The position numbers and the translations under genes were made by a program. A stretch of DNA of 64,000 bases from Streptacidiphilus rugosus AM-16 (GTDB lineage Bacteria > Actinomycetota > Actinomycetes > Streptomycetales > Streptomycetaceae): assembly GCF_000744655.1 (NCBI RefSeq), contig NZ_JQMJ01000001.1:124001-188000 (forward strand). The letters are read 5' to 3'. Below, one piece after another: positions 8,298 through 16,219 of the stretch. Position 1 is the first letter of the stretch, and every line of letters starts with the position of its first letter. The notes under the pieces were generated by a model. The model saw only the letters and a program-made list of their open reading frames with translations, was not told the origin of the DNA and searched no databases.

Positions 8298-8977
8298 AGG
8301 CCTCGACCACGAGGGTCGGACCGACACCACACAAGCCGTTCGTGGCACCAGCTCACCGCACGGGCCCCGGTCTACTCAGGAGCTCCGAAGGGCTCTGGGG
8401 TATCGAGAGGTCACCGTGCGACGGGCTCGCACCACTAACAACATGTCCACGAACAGCCCTCTGCCCGCGCGGCCAACACCAACGAGTGATCGAGTGGATG
8501 GCATTGACGCCTCTGGCGGTCGCGAGAGCACCGAGCACCGCCCGTCTCCGCGGAGGCCTGCAGGCCAGGTGTTCATTAGGTCTGACGCTCGGTACCCACG
8601 CGGGCCGCCAGAGAGATGTAGCGGGCGGTGGTGGCCTCGCAAGCACCGCACGCCGCCGCTCTCCTGATGGGCATCGGTGCCGGGTAGCGATCTGGCGTAC
8701 GTCCGGTGCTTGCGAGGCCGCCGCTTCGGCCTGCGCCAGGTCGATCGTGAGGAACTCGGGGCCACGCTCTGCCAATAGGACTGAGCACCCAGGTCAATTA
8801 CAGTGATCGCCCGAGGTCCACAAGATCGACCTGCCGCAAGTGATCGAGTTGCCTGCCGCTCTGGCCTGAGACATCCGTAGCCAGGTAGTGAGGAAGGCAT
8901 CACAACCCGTTCGAACCACCCCGGCGAACCGCGGGGCCCGTGAAGTGGCTACAGGGGAATTAGGTGTTCATCCACTC
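8298..8977. other. Stretch with no firm gene; may begin with the distal IS110 end
   Basis: The first 100-150 bases may be the far part of the IS110 5' non-coding end, displaced by element A. Further right, minus-strand fragments in two frames (AERGPEFLTIDLAQAEAAA near 8775-8710, then CGACEATTARYISLAA near 8650-8590) look protein-like but do not join into one gene, so a decayed small gene is possible. Confidence 0.35.
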
Positions 8978-9220
8978 ATGCCCGCACTGACCCTCGCCGC
9001 CGCTGCCGCCAGGCACACCGACCTCGTCCGCGTCGACAGCCGCACCCTCCAAGGGCGGTGCCAGTTCCACGAGGACACCAGCAGCGCTGGCACGTTCTAC
9101 GTCAGCGAACACCAAGGCGTCTACAACTGCTTCGGCTGCGGCTCCACCGGCGACCTCACCGGGTTCCTCATGCGCGCCGAAGGCCTGTCCCGCGACGAAG
9201 CCCTGCGCCGTGCAGCCTGA
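8978..9220 (+). CDS. CHC2 zinc-finger (DnaG-type) domain protein
   Basis: An 80-residue protein that is essentially one zinc finger: Cys-x2-His (GRCQFHED), then Cys-x2-Cys (VYNCFGCGSTGDLTGFL), the pattern of the N-terminal DNA-binding domain of DnaG primase. No TOPRIM catalytic domain follows, so it cannot be a primase alone. Such short proteins are common on actinomycete plasmids. ATG 8978 fits the domain start, but its ribosome site is weak. A strong hairpin at 9234 ends the transcript. A replication link is suggested by parAB next door. Confidence 0.8.
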   Translation: MPALTLAAAAARHTDLVRVDSRTLQGRCQFHEDTSSAGTFYVSEHQGVYNCFGCGSTGDLTGFLMRAEGLSRDEALRRAA

Positions 9221-9233
9221 GGCGTGCACGACG

Positions 9234-9268
9234 AAGGGGGTGCCTCCCACCTGGGGAGGCACCCCCTT
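9234..9268 (+). terminator. Hairpin terminator after the CHC2 gene
   Basis: A long near-perfect stem (AAGGGGGTGCCTCCC against GGGAGGCACCCCCTT) with a small loop and a short T-containing tail (CTTCTAT). Confidence 0.85.
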
Positions 9269-9335
9269 CTATCGTTGAAGCGGACTTCAGATGGGTGGGC
9301 AGGCCTTCCTGCAAAGTCTGACTCTGACGAATCAC

Positions 9336-9375
9336 GAAGGCCCTCACGCTCCCGGTAGGGATGTGAGGGCCTTCT
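9336..9375 (-). terminator. Hairpin terminator between the convergent CHC2 and parB genes
   Basis: Inverted repeat GAAGGCCCTCAC (9336-9347) against GTGAGGGCCTTC (9364-9375). It stands 24 bases past the parB stop and can also serve the plus strand. Confidence 0.8.
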
Positions 9376-9398
9376 TTGTGCAGCACGTGGACGGATCG

Positions 9399-10637
9399 TC
9401 AGCCACTCATGGAACGTTCCTGGCGGCGCTCCTGGAGAGACTGGGTCACCCGCTCAAGGTCGAGGGGGGCAAGGTGCCAAGCCAGGGCACCAGCGACCTC
9501 CTCGGGCGACACCCCGTCAGTCAGCAGCGCGGAAACGAGGTGACTCACCTGCCGTGAGTCCATCTCAGCACGGATAGCCTTCGCGGTCTCGACCGCGTCG
9601 AGCGGGTTGAGCAGCAACGTGACCGTGCCTGCTGATCCTTCCGGTGCAGCCGGACGTTGTTCCGGCACCCCCTGCGTGTAAACCGGGTTTACATCCCCGC
9701 CCTCACGAGGTCCGTCAGAACCAGCCGGCTCACTGATCGAGAGGCCCGTGTAAACCGGGTTTACATCGGCGGCTTCGTTGGGCCTGCTGCCGACCTCGGG
9801 CTCGGTGGCCGGGCCCCCCGTGTAAACCCGGTTTACATCCGCCTGGTCCTGAGTCGCTCCCTGCACGCCCGACGCTGCTCTGGCCGAAGCCTTGGTCTGG
9901 GCCGCTTCCCTCGCCGCCTGTGCCCGCTCCTTCTGCTGCGCGGGGGAGAGCTTCCCGGCCCGCGCCTCGGCCCCGATCTTGCGAGCCTCCTTGATCGGCA
10001 GCTCACCGGTCCCAGCCTGCTCCTGCAACTCTGGCGTCAAGTGCAAGAGGGAAAGCCTCTGGCCGACCCAGGCCCTGGACTTGCCGAGCTTTCGTGCCAC
10101 CTCAGCCTGGTTGCCGCCGTACACGGTGTCGAGGAGTTGCTCGATCGCCTGCGCCTCTTCGAATGGCAGGAGATCCTCGCGGTGGGCGTTGGCGACGAGC
10201 GCAGCCTCCATCATGTCCGACGCCGTGGCGACCAGGTCGTCATTGAGGTCGACGCGCAGAACTTCAAGGCCCGCGCGGTTGGCAGCAAGCAGACGCCTGT
10301 TGCCGTCCAGCGCAATGAAGTCGGCGGCGCCGATCGCCGCAGCTTGCTCGGGGTGCGCGTCCAGGAAAGCTTCCCGGCTCACCACCGTGATCGGGACGAT
10401 CTGCTGCCGGCGAAGGCTCTCCGCGAGCTCCTCGATCGACTCGTCCACGATCGTCTTACGCGGGTTGAGCGGGTTGAACACGATCGACGAGAGCGGGGCA
10501 CGGGAAGACCGCCGGACCCGCCCTGTCGCGTCGAGTGCCTCGCTTCGGGCAGCTGCCTCGGCCTGTCCCCGCTCATCAGGATGGGCGAGGGCACCGAAGG
10601 AGCCGCCTCCGCCCTGGAGCTTCTTCGCGATGCTCAT
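9399..10637 (-). CDS. parB: ParB-family partition protein with parS-like sites inside its gene
   Basis: A 412-residue ParB. Residues about 45-140 form the ParB N-terminal (CTP-binding-type) domain with NPLNPRKT and ALDGNRRLLAANRAG. A helix-turn-helix follows (NQAEVARKLGKSRAWVGQRL, about 174-193). Residues about 266-321 hold three repeats of DVN(P/R)VYT, each encoded by a 17-bp palindrome. The C-terminal 60 residues probably dimerise. ParB binds the centromere site and works with ParA to segregate the replicon. Its start overlaps the parA stop by ATGA, so the two are coupled. Confidence 0.93.
   Translation of the reverse strand: MSIAKKLQGGGGSFGALAHPDERGQAEAAARSEALDATGRVRRSSRAPLSSIVFNPLNPRKTIVDESIEELAESLRRQQIVPITVVSREAFLDAHPEQAAAIGAADFIALDGNRRLLAANRAGLEVLRVDLNDDLVATASDMMEAALVANAHREDLLPFEEAQAIEQLLDTVYGGNQAEVARKLGKSRAWVGQRLSLLHLTPELQEQAGTGELPIKEARKIGAEARAGKLSPAQQKERAQAAREAAQTKASARAASGVQGATQDQADVNRVYTGGPATEPEVGSRPNEAADVNPVYTGLSISEPAGSDGPREGGDVNPVYTQGVPEQRPAAPEGSAGTVTLLLNPLDAVETAKAIRAEMDSRQVSHLVSALLTDGVSPEEVAGALAWHLAPLDLERVTQSLQERRQERSMSG
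9677..9837. repeat. parS: Three 17-bp palindromes at 72-bp spacing inside parB, candidate parS array
   Basis: TGTAAACCGGGTTTACA occurs at 9677-9693 and 9749-9765, and TGTAAACCCGGTTTACA at 9821-9837. Spacing is exactly 72 bp, both a multiple of three and close to seven helical turns, so reading frame and DNA face are kept. Each site encodes the same peptide in ParB. The sequence between the repeats is not conserved, which points to selection on DNA. They are not the chromosomal parS 16-mer. They may be the plasmid centromere, an operator, or both. Confidence 0.75.
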
Positions 10638-11833
10638 CCGAGCCTCCGGCGGATCTCGCGCATGCGCTGCGCCTGCGTGGACGTGGGGGCGTACATCAGC
10701 AAGGGCTGCTTCAGGTGGACTGCCTCGCGCTGCTCCTTGAGGTCGGGGACGACCGCGACTACGGGAGGGGTGCCGAGAGAGTGCCAGTTATCGAGGGAGT
10801 GCGTGGCGACGTAGCCCTTGCGCTTGTCGAACTTGTTGACGACCAGTCCGAGGCGGTCGATGTCGACGTCGTAGTCCAGGCTGACGGCGCGGATCTGGCT
10901 GTCGAGCATGGCGTAGGCGTCGGCGGAGGAGTCCTCGGCCTCCACGGGGATCAGCACGCCGGACGCGCCGACCGCCTCGTTCTTGCGGCGGTGCCCGTAG
11001 AACAGGCCCGCGTCCATGGCCAGTCCCAGGTTCGGGGGAGCGTCGATGACGATGGTGTCGAAGTGCTCCTCGAGCGGGGCTAGGGCTCGCTGCAGGGAGG
11101 TCTCGCGCGGGCCGCGGATCGAGCCGAGGCGGGAGTCGAGCAGGAAGGCGTCGAAGCTGGACGGCAGCAGGAACAGGCGGTTGTCGAAGTGCTCCGGCGT
11201 GATCGGCACGACCTGGTCGAGTAGCGTCCCCGTGGTCCGCTCCCGGTCGACCATGTGCGTTACCAGGCTTTCCTCGCCGGGCGGCACCTGCTTGACGCCG
11301 AGCTGGGAAGTGAGGTGGCCCTGAGGGTCGTAGTCGACCAGAAGCGTGCGGCGGCCCGGAAGGGCGGCCAGTCGCTGCTTACCGGTGGTGGCCGGCAGGC
11401 CCAGCGCTATGGCCTGGCCGATGCCCGCGGCGATCGTGGTCTTGCCGACGCCGCCCTTCTGGTTGCATACCACGATGCGGCGCGAGTACTGGGGGATCGT
11501 CAGCTCAGTCAGCGGCACGGTGTGGGAGTCGACCCAGACGCGGATGGCTTGAGCGAGCCCCTGGGCGTATGAGATGACCCGGGCGCCGCACTCGGTCTTG
11601 AACCGGTCGTACAGGCCAGCAGGAAGCCAGGTGTTCCAGCTCTCCGCGCCGGCGGTGTCCACCGTGGAGGTGCCCTCGGCAGGGCGGGCAAGCCATTGCT
11701 CGACGGCGTCAGTGACTGCGTCCTGCATATCGATGCCGAGTTGGGCTGCTCTGGTCTTGAGTTCCTGGCGCAGGGCAGCTGGCAGCTTCGACGCAACCTT
11801 TTCCCGAGCACCGTCAGAGTATGGAGTCGCCAT
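10634..11833 (-). CDS. parA: ParA-family partition ATPase with N-terminal ribbon-helix-helix-like repeats
   Basis: A 399-residue protein from ATG 11833; an upstream in-frame ATG at 11914 would run through an inverted repeat and is less likely. The deviant Walker A is VVCNQKGGVGKTT (Lys about 131), Walker A' is LLVDYDPQG, Walker B is TIVIDAPPN. Before it, residues 13-49 and 67-104 look like two successive ribbon-helix-helix units (LPAALRQELKTRAAQLGI; LPAGLYDRFKTECGARVI). ParA drives ParB-bound DNA apart; the N-terminal units could bind the operator. An inverted repeat 11 bases upstream of the start (11845-11862) is the obvious autoregulatory site. Confidence 0.93.
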   Translation of the reverse strand: MATPYSDGAREKVASKLPAALRQELKTRAAQLGIDMQDAVTDAVEQWLARPAEGTSTVDTAGAESWNTWLPAGLYDRFKTECGARVISYAQGLAQAIRVWVDSHTVPLTELTIPQYSRRIVVCNQKGGVGKTTIAAGIGQAIALGLPATTGKQRLAALPGRRTLLVDYDPQGHLTSQLGVKQVPPGEESLVTHMVDRERTTGTLLDQVVPITPEHFDNRLFLLPSSFDAFLLDSRLGSIRGPRETSLQRALAPLEEHFDTIVIDAPPNLGLAMDAGLFYGHRRKNEAVGASGVLIPVEAEDSSADAYAMLDSQIRAVSLDYDVDIDRLGLVVNKFDKRKGYVATHSLDNWHSLGTPPVVAVVPDLKEQREAVHLKQPLLMYAPTSTQAQRMREIRRRLG

Positions 11834-11844
11834 GACGTCACCAT

Positions 11845-11862
11845 AGTGGCATCGCGGCCACT
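11845..11862. promoter_or_regulatory. Inverted repeat upstream of parA
   Basis: AGTGGC (11845-11850) and GCCACT (11857-11862) with a 6-base spacer lie just before the parA start, a usual location for the par operon operator. Confidence 0.5.
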
Positions 11863-11942
11863 TGGGTGCATTGGATGCGCGCGTGTCTACCTGGTGCCGG
11901 TGCGCCTGCCGCAATGCCTGGCCGTTTCCCGCCGGAGCTGGC

Positions 11943-12060
11943 TCAGTCGAGCGTGACCATCCGCGCGCTGACGGTGCCGTAGTCGAGGGCCTTCGGCCCG
12001 CCGATGTCGCAGAGCAGCCTCTCGGTGAGCTCGTGCAACGAGGTCTTCTCTGCTCTCGCA
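11943..12060 (-). pseudogene. C-terminal remnant of an unidentified protein
   Basis: On the minus strand a frame encodes SLHELTERLLCDIGGPKALD and then YGTVSARMVTLD before TGA. It reads as natural protein rather than noise, but there is no start codon or longer extension. It may be the tail of a gene lost upstream of parA. Confidence 0.3.
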
Positions 12061-12205
12061 GTTGGACGAGGATTCAGTCGACCCCCGGTTCAGCAGGAGG
12101 TGGGAGATCGGTACTGCACTCAACCCGATCTCGCCCTCGCTTGGTTGTCGGTTGACCGGGGCAGAATGCCTTTACTCGTACACGACACATCGGGGAGTGG
12201 GCATC

Positions 12206-13369
12206 GTGCCGAGCTACATGAAGATGGGCGACGTACGGGCCCTCACCTACAGCGAGCTGGCGCGCTGGTGGGAAGTCGACTTCGACGTCCTGGTCACCAC
12301 GGCCATCGCAGAGGCCACCGGCCCGATCCACCCCTCGGCATCTGAAGCCCTGCACAGTGACGCCTGGACTGAACGTTGGGCAGACGCCCTCTACGCCGGC
12401 GCTGGTGAGCTCGCATCCAGCGTCGAGCGCATGACCTACACCTGCGACACACGCCTGGCCAAAGTCAGACGTCAATCCGGTGCCGTGCAAGAGCGCATGG
12501 GCGAGGTAAACGCCCTCCTCAAAGCACGGCAACAGGACCAGGGCTGGGAGATGCTCCCAGAGCATCTCAAGGACGCGCGGCTCATGGCGCTGGCTATCCT
12601 CGCGAAGCACTACCGCGAGGAAGCCGATCAACTGTTCACTGAGGAACTCGGCCGCCAGGGCTTGCCCACCCATCCACCGCTCTACGGGACCGGCTACCGC
12701 AACGTCATGGACGCCATCGAGGACGCAACGAAGCGCGGACTGATCGACACACCTGCGAGCCCTGGCATCCACGCCCTGCTGGCAGCACCACCACACAAGA
12801 TCACCCATCTCGCGGCGGGGGATGTGACAGACCAGCAGGAGCGAGTCGCCGACCTGCGCCACCCGCTGCTTCTGCGCCCCTGGGCCTCGGCTCTCGAGCA
12901 TCTACGGGACCGCCACTGCGAGCTGGCCGGCATCCCCGCGCAGTTCACGATCTCGCTCTCCACGCTCAACATGCGGGAACTGCGCGCGGAGAGCAGCGAA
13001 GACGCCTGGGATGTCATCAATCGGCGCCGCTTCATTCGGGCCCTGGCCCAACGCTGGCGCGAGTGCCAGATGCTCATCCGACAGCTGGGACGGACGGTCG
13101 CGCAGGTTAGCGAGGATCTGCGGCGGCCCTGGTATGAGGCAAGCTGGGCCGCCCGAGAGGAGCTAGGGCAGCGCCACGCCGAACAGATGCATGCCCTGGT
13201 TGTTGCCTTCGCTCCCTACTGCGAGGCGGAGACGACCCGGATACGCCGAGGCGCGCTGCCTGGCCGTACACGCGGGCCGCTGGTCCGAGAGCTGAGGCAG
13301 GCACTCGCGGACGGCTGCTGGCGCGCATTGCTCGACCCTACGGCTCACCCTGACGCGACCGCGGAGTGA
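12206..13369 (+). CDS. Hypothetical protein, 387 aa
   Basis: The start GTG 12206 follows GGGGAGTGG by five bases; an in-frame ATG at 12062 lacks a ribosome site. The product is soluble, Glu/Ala/Arg-rich and probably mainly helical, with a possible coiled coil at about residues 70-115 (VERMTYTCDTRLAKVRRQSG onward). No catalytic motif, signal peptide or membrane segment is visible. It is divergent from parAB. A plasmid-specific role is possible but nothing in the sequence proves one. Confidence 0.7.
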   Translation: MPSYMKMGDVRALTYSELARWWEVDFDVLVTTAIAEATGPIHPSASEALHSDAWTERWADALYAGAGELASSVERMTYTCDTRLAKVRRQSGAVQERMGEVNALLKARQQDQGWEMLPEHLKDARLMALAILAKHYREEADQLFTEELGRQGLPTHPPLYGTGYRNVMDAIEDATKRGLIDTPASPGIHALLAAPPHKITHLAAGDVTDQQERVADLRHPLLLRPWASALEHLRDRHCELAGIPAQFTISLSTLNMRELRAESSEDAWDVINRRRFIRALAQRWRECQMLIRQLGRTVAQVSEDLRRPWYEASWAAREELGQRHAEQMHALVVAFAPYCEAETTRIRRGALPGRTRGPLVRELRQALADGCWRALLDPTAHPDATAE

Positions 13370-13384
13370 TTACGGCGTAATCAC
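13366..13384 (+). terminator. Short perfect hairpin overlapping the stop codon
   Basis: GTGATTAC (13366-13373) and GTAATCAC (13377-13384) with a GGC loop overlap the TGA of the preceding gene. The stem is only 8 bp and AT-containing, so it may be weak. Confidence 0.45.
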
Positions 13385-13427
13385 CCGGCGCCTGAACCCC
13401 ATGCCCAGATCGCACACAGCAGTCATG

Positions 13428-14060
13428 TCAGGCGCCACCCGAAGCAGCTGCAGGGCCTTTCTCCCACGTCAGTGAGTAACGGCGCAACATGTGCCGGCGG
13501 TATCGCATGCCCGGGAGCAGGCGCCGAGCGACCGCACGGACCTCGCCGTAGCTCATGCATGGGTCGGCCAGCGGCATCCCTTCCGGTCCGTGCGCGTGGC
13601 GGACCAGCTTGGCGACACGTACGACCGGGGCGGCCGCGATCCTGACGGCCCAACCCGTCGCGGTCGCATCGCGGGCCAAGCCGACGACCACCAGCGTGCC
13701 GTCTGGCCGGAGCAGGTCGCGCATGCGCGTGAGAGCGGCCTCGAAGTCCATGTGGTGGATCGTGGTTACTGAGCAGATGAAGTCGAAGCCCCCGGCGGGG
13801 AGGTCGGCGGTGAGGAAGTCGCCCTCGATCACCGTCACGTCTGGGTGCTCAGTGTTGAGTTCGCGTGCCCGGGCGGCCATGTCCGGCGACAGGTCGATGC
13901 CGGTAACACGCTGCGTCAGCCCGCTGAGCTTCCGGACGAGCAGGCCGTCTCCGCAGCCGACGTCCAGTGCGTCGCGGCACCCCGCCGGGACGGCGCGAAG
14001 GATGCCGGGGTGCCTGGCGACGTTGGTGTTCCAATACAGGTCCACGACCGGCCCCGCCAT
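13428..14060 (-). CDS. Class I SAM-dependent methyltransferase
   Basis: A 210-residue protein with the SAM-binding glycine loop (ALDVGCGDGLLVRKL, about residues 31-45), the acidic end of strand 2 (GIDLSPDM), and FICSVTTIHHMD as motif IV. The fold resembles UbiE/small-molecule methyltransferases. The substrate cannot be read from sequence. It starts three bases after the CYTH gene stop, so it is the last member of an XRE-CYTH-methyltransferase operon. Confidence 0.85.
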   Translation of the reverse strand: MAGPVVDLYWNTNVARHPGILRAVPAGCRDALDVGCGDGLLVRKLSGLTQRVTGIDLSPDMAARARELNTEHPDVTVIEGDFLTADLPAGGFDFICSVTTIHHMDFEAALTRMRDLLRPDGTLVVVGLARDATATGWAVRIAAAPVVRVAKLVRHAHGPEGMPLADPCMSYGEVRAVARRLLPGMRYRRHMLRRYSLTWEKGPAAASGGA

Positions 14061-14063
14061 CGG

Positions 14064-14624
14064 TCAGCCTGTCCGTCGGCGGGCGGCGACGGCGTCGGTG
14101 TAGAGCTCGTTCGTCTCGTCCTCGGCGCCGATGCCGAGCTCACGCAGCAGTGTGCGCACGGCGTCGAGTGCCCCGGGCAGTTCCTGCTCGGTGTCGGCGC
14201 TGGTCTCCACCTCGAAGAAGTGGCCCCCGAGTTCGGGGACCTGGACGAAGGTGACGGCGAAGGAACGGCCATCGATGGCCAGGTCGTAGCTGCGGCAGCG
14301 CTTCTCGAATGCGAGCGCGGGGGAGTAGCCGAGGTGTCCGAGGATGGTGTGCAGCGCGGCCGGGTCGGCGACAACAGTCTCCCACTCGGGCTTGGACCCG
14401 GAGACGGCGTCGACGCGCGGTTCCTTGTACGTCAGCACGGAGCGGGTCGACGTCGCACCGTGGACGGTGCGGATCCGCAACTCCCGGTCCGTGGCGTCCA
14501 GGCGGCCGTCCTGGTCGAAGTAGGTGTCGGCGTAGACCTCGCTCCTGGCTTCGGCGCGTTGCTCAAGGGCGTCGAGGACGCCTTTCGGGTCGTGGACCTT
14601 CGCCTTGACCTCTGCCTCGATCAC
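14064..14624 (-). CDS. CYTH-domain protein (class IV adenylate cyclase/triphosphatase fold)
   Basis: A 186-residue protein beginning at GTG 14624. The N-terminal IEAEVKAKV gives the ExExK motif that defines CYTH domains and binds metal and triphosphate; further conserved positions are the basic RIRT and the acidic FVQVPELG...FFEVET strands. CYTH enzymes act on nucleoside triphosphates, thiamine triphosphate or polyphosphate in the cytoplasm. Its start overlaps the upstream XRE reading frame by 62 bases and abuts a TGA in another frame. Actual substrate unknown. Confidence 0.85.
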   Translation of the reverse strand: MIEAEVKAKVHDPKGVLDALEQRAEARSEVYADTYFDQDGRLDATDRELRIRTVHGATSTRSVLTYKEPRVDAVSGSKPEWETVVADPAALHTILGHLGYSPALAFEKRCRSYDLAIDGRSFAVTFVQVPELGGHFFEVETSADTEQELPGALDAVRTLLRELGIGAEDETNELYTDAVAARRRTG

Positions 14625-15432
14625 GTGGGCCTCCCCATGTGCTGCGCCCGTCTCCGACGGTGCGCTCGCTCTCGTCCAGCATCGCCTCGAACATCCGGCG
14701 GAAGCCCGCGACGAGCGGTCCGGCGAGTGCCTCCACCATCTTGTACACCGCGGACGCGTGGCCTTCCCAACCCGCGGCGAAGCAGGCGACGTACCAGACG
14801 GTGTCGCAGCGGATCAGCCTCCACACCGGTAGCGCCTGGTAGCGGTGGACCTGGACGTCGCCCTCGGCGGCGAGGTCGTGCAAGCGCTCCTGGGCGAGGT
14901 CGATGCCGGAGGCGAGCGCGAGCGGTGACTCGCCGATCTCGGCGGCGCGGCGGGCGAGGGCGGGGGAGTCGCCGGCGAGCAGCAGGACGTGCAGCCGTGG
15001 GGGAGTAGGCCGAGTCAGGTGGGCGTGCAGCAGTGAGTCGTTGAGGGCGAGCAGGCCGAAACCGCGCACCGCGAGGATGTCGACCTCGCGGGCGGTGGCC
15101 GCCTCCTGGCCGATCTCGGCGGCGGCCGCGGCCTGGGTGTCGTAGACGCGGACGACCTCGGGCCAGGTGCCGAGGTCGAACGCGGCGCCGGTGCTGTCGC
15201 GCGCGGGGGCGAGGCCGAGCAGCCGGCGGGCGTCGTCGGGCATGGTGAGCCCGCCGGCGATCCGCTCGAAGAGGTCCAGCCGCTCCACCCGGCGCCGCTT
15301 GTTGGCGATCTCGCTGATCCGGCCCTGGGCCATGCCGGTCGCGGCAGCGAGGCGGCCCTGGGAGACGCCGTAGTTGGCGGCCTGCTGGGAGTGGGACTGT
15401 CTGGCGATCGGCTGAACGTGGATTCGCCGCAC
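14563..15432 (-). CDS. XRE-family transcriptional regulator, N-terminus uncertain
   Basis: The DNA-binding part is YGVSQGRLAAATGMAQGRIS with SEIANKRRRVERLDLFERIA after it, followed by a roughly 200-residue C-terminal domain that is helical and alanine-rich. GTG 15432 is a plausible start giving 289 residues; the frame is open further to 15816 but that part is not protein-like. The last 30 residues (after DGRSTWGG) look out of frame. In the neighbouring frame a TGA overlaps the next gene's GTG, so a one-base indel near 14650 may have altered the true end. Confidence 0.65.
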   Translation of the reverse strand: MRRIHVQPIARQSHSQQAANYGVSQGRLAAATGMAQGRISEIANKRRRVERLDLFERIAGGLTMPDDARRLLGLAPARDSTGAAFDLGTWPEVVRVYDTQAAAAAEIGQEAATAREVDILAVRGFGLLALNDSLLHAHLTRPTPPRLHVLLLAGDSPALARRAAEIGESPLALASGIDLAQERLHDLAAEGDVQVHRYQALPVWRLIRCDTVWYVACFAAGWEGHASAVYKMVEALAGPLVAGFRRMFEAMLDESERTVGDGRSTWGGPRDRGRGQGEGPRPERRPRRP

Positions 15433-15972
15433 CCGCCGCTGTGCCCCCGGGCAGCTGGCCGCGGACCGTGGGGCACGGCTCCGGGTAGTCGGCCCGGAGT
15501 GGGGCCGGATCCGTGAGCGGTCGGTATCAGCTCGGTGAGGCGGCGCGCAGGACACGCCTGGCGGTCCGGGCAGGCGACCGATCCGTGCGCGAGCCCGGAG
15601 GAATGACGAGCGGATGCGCGACAGCCGACGCGGTTGCCGCCGCCCGGCCGGCCCGTGGCACCCCCGGCGAGTCTTTCCCTCCAAGCCCACCCAGCCGGGC
15701 ACCCTCGCCATGGACACGCGCTGACGTCGGCCCCGATGCGTCGCAGCGGCTGACGGGGCCGTTCTCATGCCGCCCTGTCGATGGCATAGGTTGCATCCCA
15801 TGCCGAACCGTCCCATATACAGCCCGGCCGAGCAGCGGGAGATCAGCGGCCGTGCCGTGCTTGCGCGCAGCGTCTACCGGTGCGCCCGGGAGCCCTGGGC
15901 TGAGGAAGAATCAGCCCGACGAATCCGGGACTGCCGGTGACCGGCGGCATGCCAGAGAGGAAGGCTGAGCCG
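15433..15972. other. Intergenic stretch upstream of the XRE gene
   Basis: No supported gene. The long open frames on both strands lack recognisable motifs. Promoters for the divergent XRE operon and the small HTH gene should lie here. Confidence 0.4.
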
Positions 15973-16173
15973 GTGAACGACGATGATGCTCTTGAGCAGG
16001 CTGCCGCGGCGGTCGAGGCCGCGAAGCGGGACCTGTACGCGGCGCGGCGCGTCTTGGCTACGGCCGTGCAGGCGGCGCGCCGTAGCGGCGTGTCTGTGGC
16101 CCGGATCGCCGCGCGGACCGGCCTGGACGCCGGGGCTGTCCGCAACATGCTCGCTGCCGCGGGGGTGCGGTAG
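15973..16173 (+). CDS. Small helix-turn-helix protein, 66 aa
   Basis: GTG 15973 follows GAGAGGAAGG by nine bases. After an alanine-rich helix comes GVSVARIAARTGLDAGAVRN, a compact helix-turn-helix like those that clamp non-specific or small regulator sites. Such short proteins are common in actinomycetes and generally uncharacterised. Confidence 0.65.
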   Translation: MNDDDALEQAAAAVEAAKRDLYAARRVLATAVQAARRSGVSVARIAARTGLDAGAVRNMLAAAGVR

Positions 16174-16219
16174 CCGGGCCTTACCTGCACTTCGGGAGGA
16201 CCTCCGAGGAGCTTGGCCT

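Noticed and set aside
9677-9837. CRISPR array
   Set aside because: The repeats are 17-bp palindromes in a coding frame, only three, without cas genes; the ParB context explains them.
9657-10814. 385-codon open frame antisense to parB
   Set aside because: It mirrors the ParB gene, and its composition is that of an antisense frame; ParB domains are clear on the other strand.
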